The position numbers and the translations under genes were made by a program. The notes below the pieces were generated by a model. The model had not been told where the DNA came from. It was given only the letters and a program-made list of their open reading frames with translations, and ran no database searches. A stretch of 64,000 nt of DNA from Macrostomum hystrix (Eukaryota > Platyhelminthes > Macrostomidae), in contig CATNEN010000005.1 in NCBI GenBank assembly GCA_950097015.1, forward strand, positions 3,773,501 to 3,837,500, given 5' to 3'. Shown here one piece after another: positions 44,865 to 57,670 of this stretch; positions within the stretch are counted from its first letter, which is position 1; the number at the start of each line of letters is the position of its first letter.

Positions 44865-45205
44865 ATCAACGATGCTGACTATGTCGACAAGGATGTCGGT
44901 TTCAATGGCAATGGAGTCAGTAGCTTGGAAACGAGCCTTAATGTCACCCTGCTTAGCCACAGACAGCGGAAATACTGCAGACAATGAGATGAGTAGCAGG
45001 CTCAAACAATTACTGAGAAGCTTCATTCTAGATCAACCGATTAGCTGTTGACTGTGTTGCAATTTGACAGTTGATGAAGAAAATAAATGCGCTTCGAAAT
45101 GACCATTATTTATGCCAACCGTGAGTCACGCGCATCTCACAGTCGGAGCGCTAGTTTCCATGGAAACTAATGGCTAAGTGGGTCGGTTAACACGAATATT
45201 AGTGG
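44865..45205 (-). pseudogene. Duplicated 5' end of the PAN/glycine-rich gene
   Basis: Closely matches 30083-30425: about 50 codons of exon 1, including the signal peptide MKLLSNCLSLLLISLSAV, plus about 190 bp of upstream DNA with the X-box. Exons 2 and 3 are absent. Because the promoter was copied, this is a DNA-level duplication, not a retrocopy. Confidence 0.85.
45154..45167. promoter_or_regulatory. X-box in the duplicated promoter
   Basis: GTTTCCATGGAAAC, a perfect palindromic X-box differing by one base from that at 30371. Confidence 0.5.
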
Positions 45206-45724
45206 TACCCGCATGAAATGCGTTAATTTTTTTTTTAAATCTATCATGCGCGTTTGAAGCCGGTTTTTCTGATAAGTGGTACCGCTAAATATAGTAGCTC
45301 TACTTTCATCTGAGACCTGCTGGTAACACTTAGAAACCGATTGAAAGTACCTCCGCTAAAGTTATCGGCTGTGCATCATTGAAAGTGCATTATAATTGTT
45401 AGTCATTTCTCTTTGTTACATTTTTCTACGAGAAAGTCAATAGGCCCAATTGATTTCTGCATGAAATGGGACTAAAAGCTAATTGAAATGCTTTTTCTTA
45501 TCATAATCTGATGAGGTTGCACAGCTTCCGTGTTGCTATGCTACCCAAAGGTATCATCGAGTATAGCAACGAGCTTTTGGGTTGCATATCACAAAGTCAA
45601 TCTGAGCGTCAAATGGAATTCTTTCAAGACTGCATTCAGAAACCTGCATTTTTCGCTACTGTTGTTGTTTACAATGGTCGAATTTCCCAAAGCTTGTAAC
45701 TTTGTGTGAATTTTTAACCGGTTT

Positions 45725-45945
45725 CAGGTTGAGTCGCAGAGTGATTTAGAGCGTTTGCCTCTCGCACCAAGGTCCCTGAGCTCGATTCCGTGGCGAGGCC
45801 GCATTCATTTGGGGTGTAGCCGCGGTGAGAGGGCTTGGATGCTTTTCGTGCAATTTACGCCCTTAAGGGCCAACCTCCAAGGCACAGTGAGAGTGTACAC
45901 TGCCTGACAACGAGAAAGCCAGGGCACATGTACATGCAGTGTGAG
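45725..45945 (+). repeat. SINE family A, 3'-truncated
   Basis: Head GAGTCGCAGAGTGATTTAGA, B box GCTCGATTCC and body to GAGAAAGCCAGGGCACATGT, then lost. Confidence 0.78.
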
Positions 45946-46547
45946 ATCTAAACTGTCTCTCTGATTTGAGTGCAAGATTTGAGTTTAATAGCTTAAGTGT
46001 GCGCCAATCCGTGATTGAAATGACTTTTAAGCGTCATAATTTAAATTTAATATATTCTCGGACAATGTTATATTTTCGCGTTCCATACTACTCGCATATG
46101 CTTATATTGCCACAAGCAGCAGTGAAGAATGCATCAAGGCTTTGCAAAACCTACTTTTCGTATTTATTTTTATTGCCACGTTTAAATGACCGTTATAAAA
46201 CCGACCAACGTTTTTGATTTCTTCCTATCATACGAAAACTACGTACCTCACATGGCATCTTGTTAGGAGTGGTTTAGTACGTATGTACTTGTTCTGCTTA
46301 AATAAAGTCAAATACAAATTATATTCTCGAACTATCACATCACAGACTTCAAATCTTTAGGTTTTTCTTTTCAAACCGTGGATAAAACATCCCAGGCTTC
46401 AGTCTAACCATTCACTCATTCACGGATTTCAACCCAAACCTGTCACTCATTCATGCATTTCAATAACAAACAATGCCTAAATGTATATATTTCAAGTTTA
46501 ATGAAATAGTTTACAAAGATTTTCCCACCCGTGCGTCATTGCCACAA

Positions 46548-49500
46548 TCACGAGTGATCCTCAGTAAAAGCTGGAGCGGCCACGCTGCAGATCGCTGAGA
46601 ACATGCCAACAGTCAGCGCTGTAAACACCCAGAAGAAGATTCTGTCTAGAGCGAAGGCGGCCCTCTTCCACACGTCGGCGAATTCTAGTTCACTTTGCTG
46701 CTGCTGCACAGGTGGTCTTCTTCCGTCGCTGTTGCAACAGCTTCCGTTAGTTGAAGCTCTGCTTAACGGCTGCAGGGCGACCTTTTTGGCGTTAATGGTT
46801 ATTAACGGATAGTTATCTCAGAAGGCATACTTGCGAGCTATATAGTTCGTGCGTACTTAAGTACTCTGGTTCGTGCGTACTCCAGTTCGCTCGTACTCTA
46901 GTTCGCTAGAATTTGCGTAAATCTTCCTACTTTTTGATAATTATTCATGTTTCCTACTTGCTTTACATCACTAACCTGTTGGTAGGACAATTGGTAGGAC
47001 TTATGATTTTATGATTAATGATATCAAATAATACCCTGGAGCAACATTTAGAACATCGTACTGTACACTGTACCTTGAAGTAGGTCGATGGCACAACTGG
47101 CTGTGACGGCTGCAGCGGAGAGTTCAGACTTTCGTCAACACCCCAACGTTGCTGATGCTGCTGCTGCTGCTGCTGCTGCTGTTGCTCACGAAGCTCCCGC
47201 ATAGCCAAGGGGTTGTTTGCGCTGCTTCTAGATTTTCGTGCCCTTCTAGAAGCAGTCCAGCGCATATGGAGGCCTGCTAACCACCTGGCATATCTTGGTG
47301 GTCGGAAGTACCGATGCTGATGCCTCTGATTCAGAGCATGCTGCTGCTGCTGCTGATACTGCTGATCGGCAAAGTATACACGGGTTACAGCCACTGACAT
47401 CACAACTGCCAGCGCTACCATTGTCATGGTGACCGTGAACAGCAGGCCTGGAATGTGAATATTTAGAGACTATAATTAGATTGTAAGATCCCAAAATTAG
47501 ATTCACAGACCCCAAAGCTACATTCTCAAATCCCAAAGCTAGATTCACAGATCCCAAAGCTAGATTCTCAGATCCTAAAGCTAGATTCTCTGATCCCAAA
47601 GCTAGATTCACAGATCCCAAAGCTACATTCACAAATCCCAAAGCTAGATTCACAGATCCCAAAGCTAGATTCTCAGATTCTAAAGCTAGATTCTCTGATC
47701 CCAAAGCTAGATTCACAGATCCCAAAGCTAGATTCACAGATCCCAAAGCTAGATTCACAGATCCCAAAGCTACATTCACAAATCCCAAAGCTAGATTCAC
47801 AGATCCCAAAGCTACATTCTCAAATCCCAAAGCTAGATTCACAGATCCCAAAGCTAGATTCTCAGATCCTAAAGCTAGATTTTCTGATCCCAAAGCTAGA
47901 TTCACAAATCCCAAAGCTGGTTTCACAGATCCCAAAGCTAGATTCACAGATCCCAAAGCTAGATTCACAGATCCCAAAGCTCAATTCACAGATCCCAATC
48001 GTCGGCACTCACCCAGAATGGGAATGGCATCCGGTGTCGGTGGCATAGTTTCGCTGACCATCAGCAGAAACACAACCAGAGCCAGCAGCACAGTAATCTC
48101 CAAATTGACCTTTTCACCGGACTCAATTGGCAGATAGAATCCGAGAAACGACACGAAATAGATCAGCAGGCACGGGCAGATGAGGTTGATCACGTAGAAC
48201 AGACAGCGCCTGTGCATTCGAATGGTAAAGTGAATCACAGGGAACGGTGACTCGCAGCACGGATACTTAATTAGCTCCTGGTGTGGCGTTATTCCTGTGA
48301 CCTTCCATTCCTGATTGCGCGCGTTATAGTACACCTTCTGATCTTCGCGGCCAGTGTGGTTCAGAGCCACTTGGAATCCGTCGTAGGTCCACGAAACGAA
48401 GGTGACGTTGCAGTCCTGTGTGTCGAAGGGAAAATAGCGCACATCCAGGGTGCAGTACATCTTCACCACCATTGGGAAGGTCCACATGATACCGCCATCC
48501 TGCTCGACTACGGCGTTTGTGTTCATGTAGTCCGAGTATTCGTCATTTGCGCTAAAATTGAGGTAAATCATCTTGTAGCTAAACTGACGACCTCTTAGCT
48601 AAGAATGCTTGCACTATGGGATCTTTGAGTTTGCGATCTCAGGTTTTTAGGGATCTTTGATTTTGCGATCTCAGGTTTTTAGGGATCTTTGATTTTGCGA
48701 TCTCAGGTTTTTAGGGATCTTTGATTTTGCGATCTCAGGTTTTTAGGGATCTTTGATTTTGCGATCTCAGGTTTTTAGGGATCTTTGAGTTTGCGATCTC
48801 AGGTTTTTAGGGATCTTTGAGTTTGCGATCTCAGGTTTTTAGGGATCTTTGAGATTAGGATCTTTTAGTTTGAGATCTCGGGTTTTTAGGGATCTTTGAG
48901 TTTGCGATCTCAGGTTTTTAGGGATCTTTGAGATTAGGATCTTTTAGTTTGAGATCTCGGGTTTTTAGGGATCTTTGAGTTTAGGATCTTTGAGTTTAGG
49001 GATCGTTGAGTTTTTGGATGATGTCTTGAGACTAGATTGTTGGGAAGCTTGATGTTTGAGTTTTTGTAAGTGTTTATGAAGATTGAACTCCAAGATCATA
49101 GGATCTTTGTAGTTTTCACTGTCTTGCAACTTGAAATATTACAAATCCATGTTGCTTCTCAAAATGGTATATCAAAAAGTACAAATTAAAAGGCATGATG
49201 CAATTTAACAGCAGGCAGTAGACCCATCAGTTTTATTCTTACTAGTTGGTAATGATCAGATCCGGGCGCCAGATGCTTTTAGCTGGTATCCAGAATCGCT
49301 TAATTGGAAATTCTTCAATACTCCAGCTCAAGTATTCGTCCCACCAGTGCTGCGAGAAATATGTAGCTAGGATTTAATATCAACAAGAAATAAATATTTT
49401 TCATCCACTCAGAATTTTACTCAGCCAGGAAATAAATGTTCTCACCACTCGAATGGACACCTGTGCAGAGATTGTCTGGTGCCGTTCGCTCTGTGATAAC

Positions 49501-52500
49501 ACAGATTTATAAAAAGCATTAGTAAAGCGAAATGAAAGTTATAACATAGTGTTTAATAATAATAATAATAATTGCAGAAGGGCTGCGGGCAGTGGCACAT
49601 CATTTAGTGACACTAGACCCGCAGCCAGCGAGGAGGCAATTCTGCCCATTTCGCTGACTCCTGAGCACACACGCACACAGATACTGTACGCAGGCACACG
49701 CTCACACAGGTGTGTACATCTGCCCTGACTTTCTCATCGTCAGGCAGTGTACATTTACCTTGGAGGTTGACCCTCAAGGACGTAAATTGCACGACAAGCC
49801 CCCCAAGCCTTCTCTCCGCGGCTGCGCCCCAAATGAAAGTGGCCTCGCCGCGGAATCGAACTTAAGGACCTTGGTGCGAGAGGCAAACGCGTTAATCGCT
49901 CTGCCACCGACCCCCTCCAACATAGTGTTTAGAGCGTTGGACTTGCGAATTCACGACTACGGTCGGGGGTTCGATTCCTGACTAACACTGGGACAATTTG
50001 TGCCCTTAAGCAAGACACTTAACAGTGCATTGCTTCAGTGCACCCAGCATTAGCTCAGGTAAGTGAGGGTGGGTGTGGCGTTCAGATGCGTCGCGCAATT
50101 GTTGCGGCTGTGCTGCACATTTGGCCCAATTAGGGCTGGTATAACTAAAGAATTGTTATATAAAAGACGTACTAATTTTTTTAGCCTGTTGTAAATAAGA
50201 GAAATGCTATTAGTTCAATTTTCTCTTTGAAATTTTCTGACATCTGCTTTGCATGTGTTTTATGTTCCATAAAAAGAAAAATAAATAAAAGCTGATGGGT
50301 GAGCTATAGAACGAAGAACCTTCAAGTTAATGGCTGCGAAATTGGCCATCCTTTTTTCAGATCCTCCAATAAAAAACTTACCACAGGCTTTCGCATTCTC
50401 TTGTGTAAAATAATAACACATGAAAACATAGCCAAAGCGCAAGATCTGTGAATTTAGTTTGCGATAGGCGTATCTAGCTTTGGGATCTGTTAATCTAGCT
50501 TTGGGATCTGTAAATCTAGCTTTGGGATCTGTTAATCTAGCTTTGGGATCTGTAAATCTAGCTTTGGGATCTGTTAATCTAGCTTTGGGATCTGTAAATC
50601 TAGCTTTGGGATCTGTTAATCTAGCTTTGGGATCTGTTAATCTAGCTTTGGGATCTGTTAATCTAGCTTTGGGATCTGAGAATCTAGCTTTGGGATCTGT
50701 GAATCTAGCTTTGGGATCTGTGAATCTAGCTTTGGGATCTGTGAATCTAGCTTTGGGATCTGTGAATCTAGCTTTGGGATCTGTGAATCTAGCTTTGGGA
50801 TCTGTGAATCTAGCTTTGGGATCAGAGAATCTAGCTTTGGGATCTGTGAATCTAGCTTTGGGATCTGTGAATCTAGCTTTGGGATCCGTGAATCTAGCTT
50901 TGGGATCTGTGAATCTAGCTTTGGGATCTGTGAATCTAGCTTTGGGATCAGAGAATCTAGCTTTAGGATCTGTGAATCTAGCTTTGGGATCTGTGAATCT
51001 AGCTTTGGGATCAGAGAATCTAGCTTTGGGATCTGAGAATCTAGCTTTGGGATCTGTTAATCTAGCTTTGGGATCTGTTAATCTAGCTTTAGGATCTGTT
51101 AATCTAGCTTTGGGATCTGTTAATCTAGCTTTGGGATCTGTGAATCTAGCTTTGGGATCTGTGAATCTAGCTTTGGGATCTGTGAATCTAGCTTGGGGTT
51201 TTGTGAATCTAGCTTTGGGATCTGTTAATCTAGCTTTTGGATCTGTAAACCTAGTTTTGGGATCTGTGAATCTAGCTTTGGGATCTGTGAATCTAGCTTT
51301 GGGATCTGAGAATCTAGCTTTGGGATCTGTGAATCTAGCTTTGGGATCTGTTAATCTAGCTTTGGGATCTGAGAATCTAGCTTTGGGATCTGCGAATCTA
51401 GCTTTAGGATCTGTAAATCTAGCTTTGGGATCTGTGAATCTAGCTTTGGGATCTGAGAATCTAGCTTTATGATCTGTGAATGTAGCTTTGGGAGCTGTGA
51501 ATGTAGCTTTGGGAGCTGTGAATGTAGATTTATTATCTGTGAATCTAGCTTTAGGATCTGAGAATCTAGCTTTGGGATCTGTGAATCTAGCCTTGGGATC
51601 TGTGAATCCAGTATGGGATCCGTGAATCTAGCTTTGGGATTTGTGAATCTAGCTTTCGGGCCTGTGAATCTAGTATTGGATCTGTGTATCTATCTTTGGG
51701 ATCTGTGAATCTAGCTTTGGGATCATAGAATCTAGCTTTGGGATCTGTGAATCTAGCTTTGGGATCTGAGAATCTAGCTTTGGGATCTGTTATTCTAGTT
51801 TTAGGATCTGTGAATCTAGCTTTGGGATCTGTGAATGTAGATTTAGGATCTGTGAATATAGTATGGCATCTGTGAGCATAAAATGGGATCTGTGAATCTC
51901 GCAATCTAGCAATATCCTTCCAGCACAGAAACTTACCGTATCTAGAATGTGAAATAGCGACATGCCGACCCGAGTGTCCACCGGGCTGGTGTCTCGCCGC
52001 ACAGGCCTGCTAGTTGTGTCGTAGCCTCTGAGCAGGCGTATTTTGAGTTGATATTCGACAGACGCGTTGCCATGGAGACGATCGTCAGAAGAGGCTTCCG
52101 TTTGGCCTAATGGGAAAATTAATAATTAGTTATTTAAAATAATCCGAATGAAGACTAGAGAAAATTTGGTATTTGCTCATGGGTGTACCATTTCTAATCA
52201 CAATTCATACAATCCTGTATATTTGGCGAAGCAAGGCTCCTGCATTTTGACAGCCTCCCAGTTGATTTCTTTGACGTCTAACACTAAGTAAACTTGTCGG
52301 AGTCTCATAAGGCACTCGGTCTTCTTCCCTTGGCGCACTCACAAAGGAATCCAAAAAAGTTGTGCAGTGTTGCGTGACTAACTCCCCGCCCGGCGCAATA
52401 AAATCCTCAATTCAGTAAGTGGGATTATCTTCCCCGCAGCCTAGATTAAGGCTCGAACTGAGAGACATGCTGCCCTGAAAATTCGCTGGTGTTTTGGACA

Positions 52501-55500
52501 ACAGGTTGGACAGCCTAACACAGTCTTTTCTAGGAAATACCGATTATCGCGGACACACTGTAGCACCGTTTAATGGGATGGGATTTTTATTGATAATTTT
52601 GCCATCTATGCTAAATTTTTTTGGTATCCATGATTGGGATTCTGCATCGGGGTCTAGGTCAATGAATTATGATCAGGGATTGAGATTTGAGATTCGGGAT
52701 TGAGATTTGGGATTTAGGATTGAGATTTGGGATTTAGGATTGAGATTTGGGATTTGGGATTGAGATTTGGAATTCGAGATTTAGATTTGGGATTCAGGAT
52801 TGAGACTTAGGATTTTGGATTGAGATTTATTTGGGATTGAGATCAGGGATTTGGAATTGAGATTTGGGATTTGGGATTTGGGATTTGGGATTTGGGATTA
52901 AGATTTAGAATTCAGGATTAATATTCGTGATTCGGGCTCGGGATTTACGATCAGGTATTGAGATTTAGGATTTGGGATTTGAGATTTGGGATTTTAGAGT
53001 TGGGATTTGAGATTTGGGATTTGGGATTGAGATCAGGGATGTGGAGTTGAGATCAGGGATTTGGGATTGAGATCAGGGATTTGGAATTGAGATTTGGGAT
53101 TTGAGATTTTGGTTTTGGGATTCAGGATTTATATTCGGGATTTGGGATTGGGATTAGGAATTCAGGATTAGGATAATCGATCGTGCATTGGGATTTGGAT
53201 TAGGATCAGAAAAGAAGATGAAAAATGTTTTTGATTAATGTGAATTATTTTTACAGATAAAACTAATATATTATGTTTTTCAAAAATGGTTTCGTTCTTA
53301 GAACTACTGACGACTGTTTTCTGAAAGGATTTAAATATTTTAGGATACCCGTCATGTGCTAATGGACAAGCACTTCACTTCTGTGCCAGTGTATTTTCAC
53401 TTGTATTTATCATGTTCTAATTGGGAATTTGATGACAGGACTCTTCAGTTTCTATGAAATACTGTTCTCTTATGAGACATTTTATGAAGCATAGCTTTCT
53501 ATTATTAACATTTTGCAATTGTTTTTTTTATTTTCCTTAATAGCAATCATTTTTGCATATTTTCTCAATTTAAGTTGCTCATTAACTTTAGTCATATGGT
53601 CAGTTTATGACATGCATGTCCGCTCTTTTCTCTGGTCATTTGATCATCTCTCCCTTATCTATTTGGTCATTTCTCCATTATCTATTTGGTCATTTCTCCC
53701 TTATCTATTTGGTCATCTCTCCCTTATCTATTTGGTCATCTCTCCCTTATCTATTTGGTCATCGCTCATTTATCTATTTGGTCATCGCTCATTTATCTAT
53801 TTGGTCATTGCTCATTTATCTAATTTTTAATCACTCATTTATCTATTTGGTCATTGCTCATTTATCTAGTTGGTCATTGCTCATTTATCTATTTGGTCAT
53901 TGCTCATTTATCTAATTTTTAATCACTCATTTATCTATTTGGTCATTGCTCATTTATCTAGTTGGTCATTGCTCATTTATCTATTTGGTCATCGCTCATT
54001 TATCTAATTTTTAATCACTCATTTATCTAGTTGGTCATTGCTCATTTATCTAATTTTTAATCACTCATTTATCTATTTGGTCATTGCTCATTTATCTAGT
54101 TGGTCATTGCTCATTTATCTATTTGGTCATTGCTCATTTATCTAATTTTTAATCACTCATTTATCTAGTTGGTCATTGCTCATTTATCTAATTTTTAATC
54201 ACTCATTTATCTATTTGGTCATTGCTCATTTATCTAGTTGGTCATTGGTCATTTATCTATTTGGTCATTGCTCATTTATCTAATTTTTAATCACTCATTT
54301 ATCTATTTGGTCATTGCTCATTTATCTATTTGGTCATTGCTCATTTATCTATTTGGTCATTGCTCATTTATCTATTTGGTCATTGCTCATTTATCTATTT
54401 GGTCATTGCTCATTTATCTAATTTTTAATCACTCATTTATCTATTTGGTCATTGCTCATTTATCTAGTTGGTCATTGCTCATTTATCTATTTGGTCATCG
54501 CTCATTTATCTAATTTTTAATCACTCATTTATCTATTTGGTCATTGCTCATTTATCTAGTTGGTCATTGCTCATTTATCTATTTGGTCATCGCTCATTTA
54601 TCTAGTTGGTCATTGCTCATTTATCTAGTTGGTCATCGCTCATTTATCTAGTTGGTCATTGCTCATTTATCTAGTTGGTCATCGCTCATTTATCTAGTTA
54701 GTCATTGCTCATTTATCTAGTTGGTCATTGCTCATTTATCTATTTGGTCATCGCTCATTTATCTAATTTTTAATCACTCATTTATCTAGTTGGTCATTGC
54801 TCATTTATCTAGTTGGTCATTGCTCATTTATCTATTTGGTCATTGCTCATTTATCTAATTTTTAATCACTCATTTATCTATTTGGTCATTGCTCATTTAT
54901 CTAGTTGGTCATTGCTCATTTATCTAGTTGGTCATTGCTCATTTATCTAGTTGGTCATTGCTCATTTATCTAGTTGGTCATTGCTCATTTATCTAGTTGG
55001 TCATTGCTCATTTATCTAATTTTTAATCACTCATTTATCTAGTTGGTCATTGCTCATTTATCTAGTTGGTCATCGCTCATTTATCTAGTTGGTCATATGA
55101 GTAATTTCTAGCATGCGAACAGGTCTGTGATTCACAAATAAATCAGTTAAATATTACATGCAGTACTATAGAGCACAATCGAAGAGGCACACTTGAAGTC
55201 CGCTTTTAACGTCGCTTGACGAAATTTTAAGCAGCACTTCCGTCCAACGGAAGTTAGTGAGGCCAAGTAGAATTTCTGTTATGCTCACTAGTGGAACTAA
55301 ATACTATATGAAAAGGTTAGTATTATACAGTTAATTATGTAATATGCAGCAACGGGGCAAGCTACTCCTGCGTGCCTTGACTTTAGTCAGGACGGTTATA
55401 CAACAGTATGCGAGTGAGCTTCTGAGCACGAACGACTTTTGATTGAAATTCGTCTTTGGGAAACTCTCGTGTCTAGATAAGGTCTTAGCTAAAGGTTGCC

Positions 55501-57670
55501 AGGCAGGGGCAAATGTAATTTGATCAGTAAGGAATTTCTATGGAAAATACTTGTACAAAGCTAGCGGTGAATGGGATAGATTAAATTTACTCTGGAGAAA
55601 CAGTTCAGCTAGCGAGCAAACAGGCGAGTACTGTTTTGATAGAGAATTTCACTTTAAAATTCGCCTAGAAAAATTTAACGATACAAACTCCAATAAGTTA
55701 TTAGCATTCATAAATGCTTTATTTCAGAGTTAATGAAAAAATATTTTTAAAATGTAGTGATTATATAATATAATAAATGTTGGCAACATTAACACTGGAC
55801 TGGATAAGGAAAAAACAACTGACGGGAATGTTATTCAAACAAACAGTAATAGACATTCAAACTGACGGGAATGACATTCAAACTGACGGGAATGACATTC
55901 AAACTGACGGGAATGACATTCAAACTGACGGGAATGACATTCAAACTGACGGGAATGACATTCAAACTGACAGAACTGACATTTAAACGAGGCGATTGAA
56001 TTCCAAGTGATGGGATAAACCTTTAAAGAACTGCTGAAGGATTTGTTGAACTAGTTAGTCAGAGGAGTAGGATAGAAGGCAAATCCATAAATGCGTGCGT
56101 CAGAAAGGTGCATGTGTTAGCACAGCTCTCACAGTTTTGGATCAGCGATAAAGTTGTTTTCCGCTCAGTTTGGTAACAATTTCGTTACAGAGCATTGTGG
56201 GCGAAAGGCACTGGAGACTCTGAGATAGAAACTAGCAATTCAATTACAACTGCTTTGGATAAATAGCTGCCAGAATTAAATTAGTTGAGAACAGTAGAGT
56301 TGGAGCTTGTCTATATAGTACTAGTGCTAGATTCAAGAATATGAACTCCTTACTTTTTTGTTATAAATTGTTCAGTCTCGTTTTTAATTTTAGATGGTAA
56401 TATAGAATACTAAATTATCGAGAATGATTGACACTCCAAAATTATCTGCAATCAGAAGTTTACTAGAATCCCAAATTATCGACAAATCCCAAATTATCGA
56501 GAATCCCAAATGATCGAGACTCCCAAAATTTCGAGAATCCCAAATTATCAATAATTCCAAATTGTCGAGAATCCCAAATTATCGAGAATCCCAAATTATC
56601 GAGAATCCCAAATTATCGAGAATCCCAAATTATCGAGTATCCTATAAGTATGGAGAATCCCAAATTATCGAGAATCCCAAATTATCGAGAATTCCAAATT
56701 GTCGAGAATCCCAAATTATCGAGAATCCCAAATTATCGAGAATCACAAATTATCGAGGATCCCAAATTATCGAGAATCCTATTAGTATGGAGAATCCCAA
56801 ATTATCGAGAATCCCAAATGATCGAGACTCCCAAAATGATCGAGAATCCTAAATTATCAAGAATCTCAAATTATCGAGAATCCTATAAGTATGGAGAATC
56901 CCAAAATTTCGAGAATCCCAAATTATCGAGAATCCCAAATTATCGAGAATCCCAAATTCTCGAGAATCCCAAATCATCGAGAATCCTATAAATATGGAGA
57001 ATCCCAAATTATCGAGAATCACAAATTATCGAGGATCCCAAATTATCGAGAATCCTATTAGTATGGAGAATCCCAAATTATCGAGAATCCCAAATTATCG
57101 AGAATCCCAAATTATCGAGAATCCCAAATTATCGAGAATCCCAAATTATCGAGAATCCCAAATGATCGAGACTCCCAAAATGATCGAGAATCCCAAATTG
57201 TCGAGAATCCCAAATTATCGAGAATCCCAAATAATCGAGAATCCCAAATTATCGAGATTCCTAAATATTTTAGAGTCCCAAATTATCGAGAATCCTATAA
57301 ATATGGAGAATCCCAAAATTTCGAGAATCCCAAATTATCGAGAATCCTAAATTTCGAGAATCCCAAATTATCGAGATTCCCATATTGTCTAGAATCCAAA
57401 TTATCAAGAATCCTAAATATTTTAGAGTCCCAAATTATCGAGAATCCTATAAATATGGTGAATCCCAAAATTTCGAGAATCCCAAATTATCGAGAATCCC
57501 AAATTGTCTAGAATCCAAATTATCGAGAAAAAAATGAAAGAGCATTCTGAATTCCATAAAAATCTAAATTCAAAACATCGTGCCAGCATCTTACAGTTCT
57601 TCGTTGACAGCAGAATAATTAGAATTGCAAAGTAGATCCCGTTGAGTTCAGAGCAGAAGCTGGCGGACAT
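46548..57670 (-). CDS. Nicotinic acetylcholine receptor subunit, alpha-type (Cys-loop channel)
   Basis: Seven exons: 57670-57595, 52106-51937, 49490-49446 (45-nt micro-exon), 49349-49243, 48551-48013, 47447-47074 and about 46769-46548 (1533 nt, about 510 aa; phases 1, 0, 0, 2, 1, 0). Exon 1 encodes a signal peptide (GIYFAILIILLSTKN); a strong acceptor AG at 57678-57679 lies 8 nt before its ATG. Landmarks are HWWDEYLSW, WRPDLIITNYANDEY, the Cys-loop CTLDVRYFPFDTQDC (C166-C180), the vicinal pair in KYPCCESPFP (C231-C232) that marks ligand-binding alpha subunits, M1 from CLFYVINLICPC, M2 in EKVNLEITVLLALVVFLLMV, M3 in LLFTVTMTMVALAVVMSVAV, a Gln-rich cytoplasmic loop and M4 in DRIFFWVFTALTVGMFSAI. 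The last acceptor could be 46781 instead. An excitatory cation channel is likely from the M2 flanking Glu. Confidence 0.88.
47465..48000 (-). repeat. 21-bp minisatellite, receptor intron 5
   Basis: About 25 units of 21 bp, reading GGGATCTGTGAATCTAGCTT on the minus strand (one base omitted here). Begins about 16 nt after the exon 5 donor. Same unit as at 50465-51905 but in opposite orientation. Confidence 0.93.
48610..49015. repeat. 32-bp tandem repeat, receptor intron 4
   Basis: About eleven units with core GGGATCTTTGAGTTTGCGAT, then CTCAGGTTTTTA. Units near 48850-49000 are rearranged. Confidence 0.88.
49553..49917 (-). repeat. SINE family A, full length, receptor intron 2
   Basis: Tail (AAT)n at 49553, head complement ending GATTAATCGCTCTGCCACCGAC-type sequence at 49912. 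A few bases beyond lies a family B copy. Confidence 0.85.
49922..50155 (+). repeat. SINE family B, receptor intron 2
   Basis: Head GTGTTTAGAGCGTTGGACTT, B box GGGGGTTCGATTCCTGAC and body TTAAGCAAGACACTTAACAG. Confidence 0.8.
50465..51905 (+). repeat. 21-bp minisatellite, receptor intron 2
   Basis: About 68 units reading GGGATCTGTGAATCTAGCTT on the plus strand (one base omitted here), with TTAAT, AAAT and AGAAT subvariants clustered. Stops about 35 nt from the exon 2 donor. The frame (GSVNLAL)n is an artefact. Confidence 0.95.
52650..53185. repeat. Imperfect GGGATTTGGGATTGAGATT repeats, receptor intron 1
   Basis: Units of about 13-20 nt built from GGGATTTGGGATTGAGATT with GATCAGGGATTTGGAATT variants. 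Confidence 0.82.
53625..55095. repeat. Composite 20-22-bp minisatellite, receptor intron 1
   Basis: Units ATTGCTCATTTATCTATTTG and ATTGCTCATTTATCTAGTTG interspersed with a longer variant ending TAATTTTTAATCACTC. The order of variants repeats in blocks, a higher-order structure. Confidence 0.92.
55840..55985. repeat. 21-bp tandem repeat, receptor intron 1
   Basis: About six nearly identical units around CATTCAAACTGACGGGAATG. High identity suggests recent expansion. Confidence 0.88.
56430..57530. repeat. 17-bp minisatellite, receptor intron 1
   Basis: About 60 units of ATCCCAAATTATCGAGA, with a recurring longer variant containing CTATAAGTATGGAG. Ends about 65 nt from the exon 1 donor. Confidence 0.92.

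Noticed and set aside
46603..46812. Plus-strand 69-codon frame
   Set aside because: Shadow of the last receptor exon carrying M4.
50480..51472. 330-codon frame (GSVNLAL)n
   Set aside because: 21-bp intronic minisatellite in the receptor gene, antisense to it.
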